Origin: Ophioderma brevispina
Lineage: Eukaryota; Echinodermata; Ophiuroidea; Amphilepidida; Ophiodermatidae
Reading direction: 5' to 3'
Assembly (NCBI GenBank): GCA_023653785.1
Contig: JAMKCH010078740.1
Span: forward strand, 1 to 64,000
DNA length: 64,000 bases
Made by a program: the position numbers and the translations under genes. Below the pieces are notes generated by a model. That model was not told the DNA's origin and made no database searches. It saw only the letters and a list, made by a program, of their open reading frames with translations. Shown here piece after piece: positions 1 to 9,945 of the stretch. The stretch's first letter is position 1; each line of letters opens with the position of its first letter.

Positions 1-410
1 TCAAATCTCCATATATATACTGACTTCACAAAGATCCCAAGTCTAAAAATAGATATTACCTACAGAATCATGCATAAACATAACCCTACATTAGCTGACC
101 AATTGAAATCCACATAAATTACTTCATCTGAATCACATCACTTTCCAAATATAACTTTGTGGGGGAATTCCCTGATCTTACAATGTTTTGATCTGAAAAC
201 ATAAACAAGTTCCTAAGTTTAGCATCCTTGGGGAATTCCCCCACTTCCCCTATTGTGCAATCTAAACAGGTGTACTTAGCAAAACAAACTAGGGGTAATC
301 CCCTTTCTCTCTTTTATAGTAAACAAAATACTTTTCCTGTGAGAAATCTCTTCTCAAATAAAATTGAGAAAATAATATTTTTAAAAGTTTAATCAGAAAA
401 ATGGAGGCCA
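1..410. other. AT-rich stretch, no gene seen
   Basis: Ordinary AT-rich DNA. I see no coding region, TIR pair or tandem repeat here. A minus-strand ORF overlapping its right edge reads through CA/GT repeat DNA and is an artefact. Confidence 0.6.
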
Positions 411-414
411 TATA

Positions 415-945
415 ACAGTGTGTACGTGTGTGCATGCGCACATGTGTGTGTGCATGCAGTGTGTGTGTATGTGGTGTGTGTGGTATACCAAGCTGGTATC
501 TATGCCATGCTGCTACATGAATTACTATTATTATTGCTCGTTCTGGTGGTTGGGTTCCTTGTGTGTGTGTGTATGTGTGTGCATGCACACATGCATGTGT
601 GTGTGTGCATGCATGTGTGTATGTGGTGTGTGTGGTATGTCAAGCTGGTATCTATGCCATGCTGCTACATTAATTACTATTATTATTGCTAGTTCTGGTG
701 GTTGGGTTCCTTGTGTGTATGGTGTGCCAAGCTGGTATTAAATCCATGCTGCTACATGAATTATTTACTATTATTATTGCTAGTTCTGGTGGTTGGGTTC
801 CTTGTGTGTATGGTGTGCCAAGCTGGTATTAAATCCATGCTGCTACATGAATTATTACTATCATTATTGCTTGTTCTGGTGTGCATGTGTGGTATGTGTC
901 AAGGTGGTATCTATGAATATGCCATGCTGGTTGGTTCCTTGAAGG
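415..945. repeat. GT-rich minisatellite, about four 80-90 bp units
   Basis: Four diverged units begin near 482, 635, 720 and 811. Each reads roughly GGTATGCCAAGCTGGTAT, then a CATGCTGCTACATGAATTA block, an (ATT)n stretch, and a TTCTGGTGGTTGGGTTCCTT block. Runs of alternating GT/CA with TGCATGCA palindromes separate the first units, which makes this potential Z-DNA. The Cys/Val-rich ORFs here are simply translations of (TG)n. Confidence 0.85.
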
Positions 946-1197
946 TGTATAGTGTGCCAAGCAGACAAGATAGCTCGACTCCAGTGTATGCTCATCCATG
1001 CGTATAGGCATGCGTTCGAGCCCTGTGAGATTCAGCTATCTTGTAATTTCCCTGGACAAGAAATTAACCGCTTGGTTGTCTCGATTTACCCATGCGATAT
1101 TTGAGGAGCTGGTCCCGGCTGTGATGGTTATCTCGATGTATGTTTGCTGATAAGGGAAAGCACTGATCCTGATCTGCTGCATCCCTTGAAATGATGC
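916..1197 (+). mobile_element. tRNA-derived SINE, copy 1, cut at a T20 run
   Basis: A pol III type head is visible: an A-box-like TAGCTCGACTCC at 971 and a B-box GTTCGAGCC at 1014-1022. They are 43 nt apart, as in a tRNA. The copy matches 1490-1769 closely, including about 47 bp upstream of the tRNA-like head, so the two arose by duplication of a segment rather than by two retropositions. It stops abruptly at 1197 against 20 T residues and lacks the 3' tail of copy 2. Confidence 0.75.
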
Positions 1198-1217
1198 TTT
1201 TTTTTTTTTTTTTTTTT
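1198..1217. other. Run of exactly 20 T at a duplication edge
   Basis: This homopolymer sits where SINE copy 1 ends prematurely. Four other runs in the window (9799, 31227, 51013, 53493) also add 20 T beside or between duplicated sequence. An assembly join is the likeliest explanation. Confidence 0.7.
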
Positions 1218-1489
1218 ACCTATATCAATAACAAAAAGGATACCATAAAAATAAGATTGTAATATTTTTACCTTAAAAAATATAAAAAATAATAATTTCG
1301 CTTAACTTGCATCCCAAATTTCATTTTTCGGCATAGAAATCATCCCTGCCACCAAATAGTTCAACCACAACCATCGTTTTCTTAAATCTTATATATTTAT
1401 CCTTCAAATAAAGGTGGTTGTGTTTTGTTGTACGGTGGGGAGGGGTAACTCGAAAACTAGAGCACTTTTCAAGGCTCGGCCCCCTCCGC

Positions 1490-1892
1490 TATATGCCATG
1501 CTGGTTTGTTCCTTGTAGGTGTATAGTGTGCCAAGCAGACAAGATAGCTCGACTCCAGTGTATGCTCATCCATGCGTATAGGCATGCGTTCGAGCCCTGT
1601 GAGATTCAGCTATCTTGTAATTTCCCTGGACAAGAAATTAACCGCTTGGTTGTCTCGATTTACCCATGCGATATTTGAGGAGCTGGTCCCGGCTGTGATG
1701 GTTATCTCGATGTATGTTTGCTGATAAGGGAAAGCACTGATCCTGATCTGCTGCATCCCTTGAAATGATGCCAAATGGTTTATGGTATGGTTGGGCCACA
1801 GTGATCAGTGGCCATTTGTGAAAGCGCTTAGAAGCCAATAGCATAAGACACTATATAAATCTCTGCTATTATTATTATTATTATTATTATTT
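1490..1892 (+). mobile_element. tRNA-derived SINE, copy 2, with (ATT)n tail
   Basis: The A-box-like sequence is at 1545 and the B-box GTTCGAGCC at 1588-1596. The body continues past the point where copy 1 breaks. It ends with AAAGCGCTTAGAAGC, then CACTATATAAATCTCTGC, then (ATT)n at about 1867-1892. This AAGCGCT...CTATATAAAT...(ATT)n tail is a common design in invertebrate SINEs mobilised by a partner LINE. The small ORFs in it are not genes. Confidence 0.8.
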
Positions 1893-2570
1893 TAGACTTA
1901 GACATAGTTGATTAACCTGATAGAGCAACTATGTGTTAGACGATATATTTAAGAATTGTGTTTGAAACTTTGAAAATATTTCTTTTTCCTTTGTTTGATG
2001 ACCGATAGAAGGTCAGTATGTTACACATTTAATAAAACCATTTGAATGAAAATTAATTAAGAGAACAAACCAAAAGATGGACAAAGTCTTATAAACACAA
2101 TTTGTTTCATTTGTTTCTCTTAAGTACTTTCTTGTAAAAGTATGTGCAGATATGTGACAAAGCATGTTTGGCAAAGGTAATAAAATAAAACGACATCAAA
2201 TTTGAATAAAATATGTCTATTTTTCTTGTTGTTACAGAGTTTTTTAAGTTGATGTTAATCCTCCAAGAGTATCATTTAGTACAGAGGGCATAGACAACAA
2301 ATGTGAAGCTCAGCCATCAACATGAAAACAAATGCACCGCTAGTGAGCAGATTATCAAATTTAAGATCATGTGAAATCAACATTGACTGGAAATTGAAGA
2401 TTTGTGAAGCACTGGAACATTTACCCTAAATGCAAATTCAGAATTGGTATAAAAAATATAAACAGCTATGACTACAATTAAATGCTAATTATCTTTATCT
2501 GCAATTAAGCAGATCAGTAATTTGCAGTGTTTAATCTATGTCCCTGCCAAATTTCTTGATCAGATGACCT
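1893..2570. other. AT-rich stretch, nothing recognised
   Basis: No coding, TIR or tandem structure is seen. It runs up to the tandem pair that starts near 2570. Confidence 0.5.
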
Positions 2571-2800
2571 TGAAATGTGACCTTTGACCTCATTAAAAAT
2601 GAAGGTTTTCATGCTGCATCTATGACCCAAACTGGATCTCACCTAGATTTATACTTTCAAAATAGACTAAAATGTTACAATTTTGTTAAAAGTTGACCTC
2701 AGATGACCCCTGACCTTGGATTGTGACCTTTGACCTCATTAACATATGAAATTCTCATGCTTCATCTATGACTCAAGCTGGACCTCTGCAAACTTTTCAA
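2570..2800. repeat. Two diverged ~146-bp units with DR1-like motifs
   Basis: Two imperfect direct units carry a TGACCTTTGACCTCATTAA block followed by CATGC(T)TCATCTATGAC. The exact motif TGACCTTTGACCT occurs at 2578-2590 and 2724-2736, 146 bp apart. In reverse it is AGGTCA-A-AGGTCA, a perfect nuclear-receptor DR1. No function is shown. Confidence 0.7.
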
Positions 2801-2819
2801 ATGAGGCTCAAATGCAAAT

Positions 2820-3501
2820 GGGGGAATACCATGTTGGAAGGGCTAAAAATAAAAATGGCAAATTGAAATTAAGGACAAACTTACCTTTCTATTACTATAA
2901 CTTCACAAATTGAAATTTCTTTTGATATTTACATATTGTTTTCTCAAGCTGCGATATTTAACCTTTTTCCTCTTTAAAAATTGATATCTAAAAAACTAAA
3001 TGGGCTTTTGATCATTAAGTTCCACAATTATTTGTGAAAATTCAAGTGCTTATTAAATTGATAATGAAAGTCAAATAGCATTTCTAAAATATACTGAAAA
3101 ATAAAAAAAAAATGGTTACTAGGCTAAATTTGCTGATATCTCCAAAGTGCATTTTAATGATATGTCATTGTTGTGTGCGGGATTTCACAAAAAAAACTAT
3201 TTTGTCCTATGAGAGGTGGGACAAAAAGCAAATTAAAACATAACTATGGGATGAAGCAGAATATTGTGACTAGCACTATGTGATTTAAATGGGGTCATTG
3301 GTCAAGAAAGGAAACAACAAAATAATTACTTTTGCCAACTGCACACCAATGGTCCTACTTTAGAAATGCTATTTGACTTTATTTTCGACTATAACTTTTG
3401 AGTGGAAGCTCCAATTGTTGTCAAACAAAAGGTAATAGAAAGATATTTTCTTTTTCTCAATTTGCAGTTTTTATTTTTAGCCTTTCAACATGGTATCCCC
3501 C
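2820..3501. mobile_element. Foldback (MITE-like) element with long TIRs
   Basis: The left end GGGG(A)ATACCATGTTGGAA is mirrored by TTCAACATGGTATCCCC at 3486-3500. The inverted match continues through CTAAAAATAAAAATGGCAAA and its counterpart for about 75 bp. A second inverted block pairs AGTCAAATAGCATTTCTA near 3070 with TAGAAATGCTATTTGACT near 3362. No transposase is encoded and I could not fix a target duplication. It is non-autonomous; the superfamily is not assigned. Confidence 0.75.
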
Positions 3502-4514
3502 TTTACCTACATTTTACAGTCACAGATAAATGCATATCTTGAACTTGTTCAGCAGGGGAAAAACGCATTTGATGACAACTTCTGTCCAGTGTAAACATGG
3601 TATAAATTGCCCGCTCAGAATCAATACTCATTGATCTTGTGTCCATGCAGAGACCAATCAATGGTGTTTGTTTTCACAACAGCGTTGACTAGTAGTACAC
3701 AGCATTTAAGAAAAGGATGTTCCAAGAAACCCCCGCCTGAAAGCAAGGACTCTGACGTAACTAATGAGGGTTATGTCCTTTCATCATGGTCACCACACCA
3801 TGACGCATCCGCCCAACTTTGGGATGCATGGAAACCAATTACCACAGTTTGGGAGTGAAGTGCAATCTACTTCAGAGCCCAGGGGTCTCAAGTTTGGTTT
3901 GGGTAGGGACCTGCCTCCAAGAGTCTAAAAGTATGACCCATAGCTATACCAATTTTTGCCAAAAAAAGGACCCATAACTATACAAGAGTTGAAAATTTGG
4001 GGCCAAATTTAATACAAATTTGCCATTTTTTCCTCAACATTTTGACATTTGAAGCAAATTTGGTCAATTTTGGCTTCAGATTTAGGAAATTGGAATAATT
4101 TCCCTACAATTTAAAAAAAAACTTGGCCTTCCAAATGAGAAAATTTTGACAAATATTCCAACAAATTTTGAGACATTTTTGAAAAAAAAAACACACCCAC
4201 TGCTTTACCAAAATTGCCATGAAAAAAGGCATCATTGATATACCAGAAGGCTGAAAATGAGACCGATCTTTGCAACACGTCCCCGTTTGGTCATTTGTGT
4301 TGAGAACCCCCCACCCCTTCAGGCTCAAATTTACACCATTTTTGATGAAATAAGTACCAAGTACCTATACCAAAGCATAACATTTTGGGATGATTTGGTA
4401 ATAGAGATAACCTAAACTTTCTAAAGTTACACAAAAAGTACCCAGAAATTGGAGTCTCTTGACAGCGGTCTAAAATTTAAGCACCAGGACCATGTGTATC
4501 CTCCATTCAGGGTT
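3502..4514. other. No recognised gene; low-complexity pieces
   Basis: The 83-codon ORF at 3607-3858 has no motif I recognise. 3880-4370 is a degenerate T/A-rich segment with repeated GACCCATAACTATAC-like phrases, probably an old repeat. Nothing is supported as coding. Confidence 0.45.
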
Positions 4515-4745
4515 ATTTACACAGAATTTATATATAGAGGGGTGCAGAACTTCAAAAAAGTGGACTTTTTAGTAAAAGTGGACCTACCCCCCTAAACTGG
4601 TCCATTTTTTGGACTTTTTGAACATGTTATCACCCAAAAGTGGACCTTCTTGTCAATTTTTTAATCAGCAAAAAGTGGACCTTTTGCCCCTTTTGTGGAA
4701 TTTGGGGGGTGTGACTGCACCCACCGCGCTCCTGTGTACAGGCCC
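4515..4745. repeat. Dispersed repeat rich in AAAAGTGGACC
   Basis: It has several AAAAGTGGACCTTTT phrases, then TTTTGTGGAATTTGGGGGG, then GTGTACAGGCC. The same phrases recur at 53217-53370 (same strand) and 54962-55198 (opposite strand), so this is a dispersed family. The purine/pyrimidine bias explains the ORFs over it. Confidence 0.65.
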
Positions 4746-6236
4746 AAACCAGAACAAGGGGGAATGAGTGCCTCAACCCAAGGAAAAGTAAGGCATTCCC
4801 TCCCAAGGACAACTATGGTATAGATCTACAGGTCAATGAATCAGTACTGCCCCAGAACTAGGCCTGCAAGAACATGCTTGAATCTGATAGTCCTCCTTGA
4901 TGGATTCTTTTTCCAACATGTGCAGAAACTTAGGGATGAAAGAAAAGGAAATGCATATTTAATTCATCCAAGTAAAACAAGTAAAAAGTGAAGTCGGCAC
5001 ACACCTGTATACGATTGTTGTTGTTTTTTATCATGTGTACACACTTATTCACTCAAGGTTTCTGGGTAGGGGTACTTGACTTTCATTTGGGTAAAGGAGT
5101 GTGCTTAGGATTTTTGTGCAAAAGCCGAATCTTTGTACCTGGTTTTGAACTAATTATAAGGTCTTGAGAACTGGATTTGGGGCAAATTACTTTACAGAGG
5201 TTGTTGAAAAAAAAACCCCCTAAATTTTGTGATTTTCTTTACTGTGAAACTAAAAGTTTGGGAGTTTTTAGGAGAAGTAAGAGTCCTAAGAACTGCAACA
5301 TGGTCAGACTGGGGGGTCTAAAGAACTGCAAAAGAGGCATGAACTTGGGATCTTGTCCGCCGCACATACCCATACCACACTTTTAATTCAGTCCCCCTGG
5401 GTCATTTTTATGAGCTTTAGTGAGGCTATATTTTTATGCTCCTAATTGTTCAATATAACATTCCATCATACATTAGTCCAGATAAGGGTGTAATGCTAAG
5501 AATTCTGAAAACCAACAAGAAATTGCTTCTCCCGAAGGTTTTTGAAATCATTCATATTTAGCAGTTGACATTAAAAAAAAACAAAGCCCTATCTTGTTGG
5601 ACTAGCTCGTACTACAACCAGGATGCTAAAATATGTGTCGATAGAAGATTGTTTGTTTAGGACCTCGGCAGTTCTGACGATTCAAGATTAATTTCCACAA
5701 GGCATACATTTCAGGAGGAAAAAAGAGAGGAAAGTTTGATTTCATATCTGCCTTGTAGCGGATGTTATTTTAGCCCATATCCTGTTGAGTGAGGCCCAAC
5801 AAGCGGCACGGCCTGGTTTCCAAGTGTGGATTTGTGCATGGATACAATTTTGACTCCCCGGCCAACTTGGCTGGTCGGCAACACGTATGTAGCTCAATAT
5901 CACGCAGAAGGCTACCGAAATAGTTTGGCTGTGGTAACAGGGTGGGGTGTTGCCTGGGAACACTGGCGGAAAATGTTTCACCTGAAAAAGACACCTGCCT
6001 GGGTACACTTGTTAACCTATGAACTTTGCAATAGTTTCTGCTTTCCTTCAGATTTTGTTGATGTTGTTTTCTTTTACAGATGCATAACACCCTTTAATAT
6101 TAAAATAAATATTGCCCATATATGTTGCCCATATGTTGAGAAATGCTAAACCAGGAAGGAAGAAAGAGTTAAGTTAGAATATTTGATTACACTTCATCTA
6201 AAGCAGTGTCGCAAGGGTCATTTATGCAAAGCAGCG
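4746..6236. other. No confirmed gene
   Basis: The segment near 5800-6000 is less AT-rich and open on both strands (ORFs 5826-6149 plus, 5742-6090 minus). Neither reading shows a motif or splice pattern I can support. The rest is AT-rich. Confidence 0.4.
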
Positions 6237-6583
6237 TTAAAGGGGCATTTGTGAATTGTGATCCAAAACCTCGTCCCCCAACTTACCCCAAAAAGTTGAG
6301 ATTTTTATATCATCTGAACTGTGAACAATTAATCCATGTGTACCTAATCTTATGTGCAAATTCGGTTGAATCTGTAAGAAATTTGCAATTTTGTATTTTC
6401 TGTCCGTAAATGGACAGAAATTATTGCATAGTGGTCTATGGGACAGTGGGAAACAAACCTTTGCTCATAACACAAAACTGCAAGGTCAGGACCAACTAAA
6501 AAGTTGTGAATAAGCTTTTCTCAAGGATATCTAGTGAACAACGACTAAAACGAAGGTGCTGGAATCATGAAATGCACCTTTAA
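6237..6583 (+). mobile_element. TTAA foldback element, family T4
   Basis: It starts TTAAAGGGGCATTTGTGAAT and ends ATGAAATGCACCTTTAA, so the ends are inverted (TTAAAGGxGCATTT). About 347 bp. An inner small palindrome lies near 6400 (TTCTGTCCGTAAATGGACAGAA). Other copies are at 21688-22062 and, interrupted by insertions, at 52195-53217 and 53919-54960. Non-coding. Confidence 0.75.
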
Positions 6584-7359
6584 GCAAATGCTTATGTGTT
6601 AGTTTCTTTCGCTCTTCTGAGACAAACTTTGTTTTTTTTTTTCTTGGCCTTATATTTTGCTTTAATTAATCTCCCCTAACCAATACACCTCTACTATCAT
6701 TCACATGTGGTCCCATCCAATTTAACCCAACCAATCCAATGTCTGCTCTAATGAAATTGAGTACAGGGCAAAAAATAAGATGATAAAAAACAATAGAAAA
6801 GTTAAAATAATTGTCCTTTTAAATGCCCATAACTATCCAATTGTGCTAGAGGGATGATAATTCAACACTTCATTCACAGAAACTTGTTCTAATTGATGGC
6901 AATGAACTGTGTTGATGAACTTGGTCTTGGCAGAACTTTAATTTCCAAGAAAGAATGTTAATTTCTAGGGGTTATGAAATTAGCACATCATTTGGCAAAC
7001 TTTGATATTTTTAAAATTTTTTCAGGGGTGGTGGTGGTGGGGAGAAAGGCTTGATTGGAGGGGTGGGGTCCCCATATCCATTGGCACTTCTATATACCTG
7101 GTGGACCAAATTGCTCACATGATACTCCATGCATCAATGTTAGATTAAACCACAAGTTTTCTTGAAAACTTGTCTGGTGACTTTGACGTAATTAAAATAA
7201 TTTCATGCACAGAGTTTTTCCTACCCCAGCTACCGGCCATCATGGAGCTATCAAAACACTCGTCATCTATGAGTGATATTAATTATATTTATATTTAACA
7301 CATACAAGTTTGAAAGCTACTTGATCAACTTCAGACAAAATGGATTGGTTCTAATTTGA
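6584..7359. other. AT-rich stretch, no gene seen
   Basis: It has a short GGTGGTGGTGG run near 7026 and otherwise no pattern. The upstream part of the LINE that begins at about 7360 is not recognisable here. Confidence 0.5.
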
Positions 7360-7476
7360 CACACAGAGAGACTACAACTTTATTTGATTCATCTGATTTT
7401 TGTGTCACCTGCATGCAAGGAGGCACATACTGCTCCACTCTTTCAAAAATATAATGTATTAACTGTTAATGATTTA
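7360..7476 (+). pseudogene. LINE ORF2 C-terminal fragment, part 1
   Basis: The open frame from 7360 reads RLQLYL, then HTAPLFQKYNVLTVNDL. The pattern LQ...HTxPLFxKxxxLxVxDL is typical of the region just after the reverse transcriptase palm and thumb in CR1/jockey-like LINEs. The expected continuation (xFELGVFMYKY) is missing here and appears at 8031 in the same orientation. The ORF is therefore interrupted by the insertion at 7477-8021. Confidence 0.7.
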
Positions 7477-7655
7477 GGGATTCAAACATGTTACAGAGCG
7501 GTTCATCACAAATCAACAACGATGCATCCATGCGTCCGCGTAGTTTTATCCCGCGAGGGCGGCTTTAGCCGCCCGAGCGGGATAAAAATACGCGGACGAA
7601 TTGGATGCAGAGTTGTTGATTTGTGATGAACTACTCTGTAACATGTTTGAATCCC
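7477..7655. repeat. 179-bp near-perfect palindrome with GC-rich core
   Basis: The arms begin GGGATTCAAACATGTTACAG and end with its complement at 7655. The core pairs GTCCGCGTA-TTTTATCCCGC with GCGGGATAAAAATACGCGGAC around GGCGGCTTTAGCCGCC. Because of the symmetry the two strands encode nearly the same peptide (IQTCYRxVHHKSTT), which produces the twin ORFs 7384-7626 and 7506-7754. It should extrude as a cruciform or form a very stable hairpin RNA. Confidence 0.9.
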
Positions 7656-8021
7656 TTTTAACAACGAAAATCTTTTATGAAAACTTATTAATATCGTGTA
7701 TTGAGGAACAAAATTATTCTCACTTATAACACTAAAATGTTCCCAGTTCGACAAAAGCTTTCCTAGACTAATATTTTAGAAAAATCTAAAGCAAAACGAT
7801 AGTTTTGGTTTGTTTGTTGCTTTGCAGTTTGCACCTGGTGTACTTGCGCGTACTCAGAGTTTTAAACGTGACGAACAGCGCGTCGACTTAAGCGTACCGC
7901 GTAAACGCACTTCCGTGTACACTGCGCCGGGCGTAACGCGCTAATTTGCATATCAACTGTGGGTTGACAACGAATCAACAACGGTACGCTCCTGTACAAG
8001 GAGATACGGCGAGTTGTTGAA
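7477..8021. mobile_element. 545-bp insertion inside LINE ORF, hairpin at each end
   Basis: It is inferred as an insertion because the LINE protein pattern stops at 7476 and resumes at about 8025. The left end is a 179-bp near-perfect palindrome (7477-7655). The right end is an imperfect hairpin (about 7973-8021) whose outer arms also read CAACAAC/GTTGTTG. The middle is AT-rich and then CpG-rich (7840-7960). No ORF of its own and no convincing TIR or target duplication were found, so its class is unknown. Confidence 0.6.
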
Positions 8022-8372
8022 ATGTATATATTCGAACTAGGCGTTTTTATGTACAAGTATTCAGTAAATGATTTGCCCATCGCCTTTAGTACATATTTCA
8101 AAAAACGTTCTGATGTTCATAACTACAAGACAAGATATGCTAATGATTTTAATTTAACTAAGAATAAGAAATCGTTCTCTGACCAGTCAGTCCGAACCAA
8201 GGGTCCTATTCTTTGGAATGCTCTTGAAAATGAACTTAAAAAATCTACTTCCGTCAAATGCTTCCGCAAAAGCTTAAGCAAAATATTATTTCTAAATATA
8301 ATTAACTTTAACTATGTGCACCGTCCTTTGTCTTGTCTTGTAGTTTTGTGTTCTACTTTTTGTTCTTTTTAA
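8022..8372 (+). pseudogene. LINE ORF2 C-terminal fragment, part 2, to its stop
   Basis: The frame shows FELGVFMYKYSVNDLP, later SVRTKGPILWNALENELKK and CFRKSLSKIL. This matches the conserved C-terminal tail of CR1/jockey-like LINE ORF2 (xxLGxFMYKxxxxxLP ... RxxGPxLWNxLPxxLK ... FKxxLK). The ATG at 8022 is internal to the original ORF, not a true start. The stop is at 8370-8372. It is a non-functional remnant because the catalytic part is absent. Confidence 0.85.
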
Positions 8373-9175
8373 TCGATTATGATATATCGTAAACGTAACA
8401 AGGGAAAGGCTACTTTACGGGCCTCATTGGCCTCCCAGCCTTTTCCTCCATAAAATGTTTCTTATATTGTCTTGTATTATGTCTAACCTGTATGATTTTT
8501 ATGGAAATAAACATACTAATCCAAATTCTGTTTGTTCATCCCTATGTGTGCATGTGTGTTTTAAAGTTTTTTGTAACCTTTTCAAATCCTGCAAACATGG
8601 ACACTATAAGAGTTGTGGGGTGTGGAGTGCCAAATTGTGTATCACGCATTTCAATACGGAATAAACCCTAAACTCGTTCTAACCTTGTCTTCATAGCCAA
8701 ATTCATTCCCATTGAAAAATGTGTGGTACACGATTTGGCAGTCCTCTATGGTGCTAAAGAGCTGCCAAACCTGTGTTAGGTACACCATAGACACATCCAT
8801 GTCATGGTGGTGTTAAAGGTCACATATCAAGGTCAAAGGTCATTTGAGACATTGCAAAAGCATGCAGCACTAGTAGTTCGAGCACCACCTTGTTATATTG
8901 TTATTTTAATCCTGATTATTTAACTTTAAAAAAATCAATATTTTGTGCAGTGGTTTTATTAACCCTGACAATAGTCAATACAAAGCCTGATGCGTATCAA
9001 TGAGCCTATTCAAATGCAAAAAATGTACTTTTTGGATCTTTTTTTAAAAAAGATGAAATTGCCTGAAAATACAAACCCAGATAGGTCTTAAGGGGGGTAT
9101 GGGGTCTGAAGCAGTGAACTTTGAAATGATTTCTCTTAATTTTCCTAAATAGTGGTATATACATGTTATATATCA
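8373..9175 (+). mobile_element. LINE 3' region, copy 1
   Basis: This continues from the LINE stop codon. From 8297 on it is repeated at 9946-10885 with many small indels. It contains an exact AGGTCAAAGGTCA (DR1) at 8830-8842. The true 3' end of the LINE is uncertain. The copy is interrupted at about 9176 by the hairpin/minisatellite unit. Confidence 0.7.
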
Positions 9176-9213
9176 CTAGCGGGGAGCCCGCGCTGCGCGC
9201 GGGCCCCCGCTAG
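9176..9213. repeat. GC-rich hairpin at the head of a minisatellite
   Basis: Arms CTAGCGGGGAGCCCGCGC (9176-9193) and CGCGCGGGCCCCCGCTAG (9196-9213) pair with one mismatch around a 2-nt loop. Such CCCGCGC/GCGCGGG hairpins are found at the ends of some Helitron-like elements, but no TC start, CTRR end or Rep/helicase is seen, so that class is only a guess. Confidence 0.8.
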
Positions 9214-9299
9214 CTGAGTATACCCGCTAGATCAGTATACTGGAATGTTTTCAGAAGGCACTATATTCAACCTAATTAGCAGTCCGGACATTTAAGTCA

Positions 9300-9930
9300 G
9301 TCATTAAGCATGGCCAAGTTACAGAATAATGACCCCTGGATGACCCATCGAAATCATGCCCACAAACTTCGTACGGCAAAACTCTACCACCATACCAAAA
9401 CTCATATCCATACGTCAAAGCACGCCAAAGTTACCCAATGACCCCTGGATGACCATTGCCCCCAGATGACCCTCGAAAACGTGACCACTAAACTCGTACA
9501 GCGAAACTCTACCACCACACCAAAACTCATATCCATACGTCAAAGCACAGCCAAGTTACCCAATAATGACCCTTGGATGACTTTGACCCCAAAATGACCC
9601 TTCAAAAACGTGACCACTAAACTCGTATGGCGAAACTCTATCACCACACCAAAACTCATATCCATACGTCAAAGCACGGCCAAGTTACCCAATAATGACC
9701 CCTGGATCACCTTTGACCCCCAAATGACCTCTCGAAAACATGACCACTAAACTCGTACAGCGAAACTCTACCACCATACCAAAACTCATATCCATACATT
9801 TTTTTTTTTTTTTTTTTTCCACAAACCTCGTACGTCCGAGCTCTACCACCATACCAAAATTCATACCCGTATGTTAAAGGACGGCGAAACGCATAGCCGG
9901 ACAAACAAACAAACAAACAAACAAACCCAC
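9300..9930. repeat. Minisatellite of ~127-bp units, ending in (CAAA)n
   Basis: Four units carry AAAACTCATATCCATACGTC at about 9397, 9521, 9651 and 9781, plus GGCCAAGTTACCCAATAATG and GACCCCTGGATGACC phrases. A T20 run (9799-9818) breaks the fourth unit, and a diverged unit follows. The array ends in GGACAAACAAACAAAC... at 9900-9927. It lies between two copies of a LINE 3' region. Confidence 0.85.
9799..9818. other. Run of exactly 20 T inside the minisatellite
   Basis: It replaces the GTCAAAG that follows CATATCCATAC in the other units. The sequence on either side belongs to the same repeat, and the 0.9-kb LINE 3' copies flank it. Confidence 0.7.
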
Positions 9931-9945
9931 AAAGTTGTTTTTTTT

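Noticed and set aside
418..1007. Cys/Val-rich ORFs as secreted proteins
   Set aside because: They are direct translations of (TG)n and the minisatellite unit in several frames.
5742..6149. Possible exon, open on both strands
   Set aside because: No motif, no clear splice sites and no homologous pattern I recognise; both strands being open is weak evidence.
7477..7655. Hammerhead ribozyme or Penelope-type element
   Set aside because: No CTGATGA plus GAAA core was found in or near the palindrome.
9300..9930. CRISPR array
   Set aside because: The 127-bp units are contiguous and diverged, with no short repeat/spacer pattern, in a eukaryotic context.
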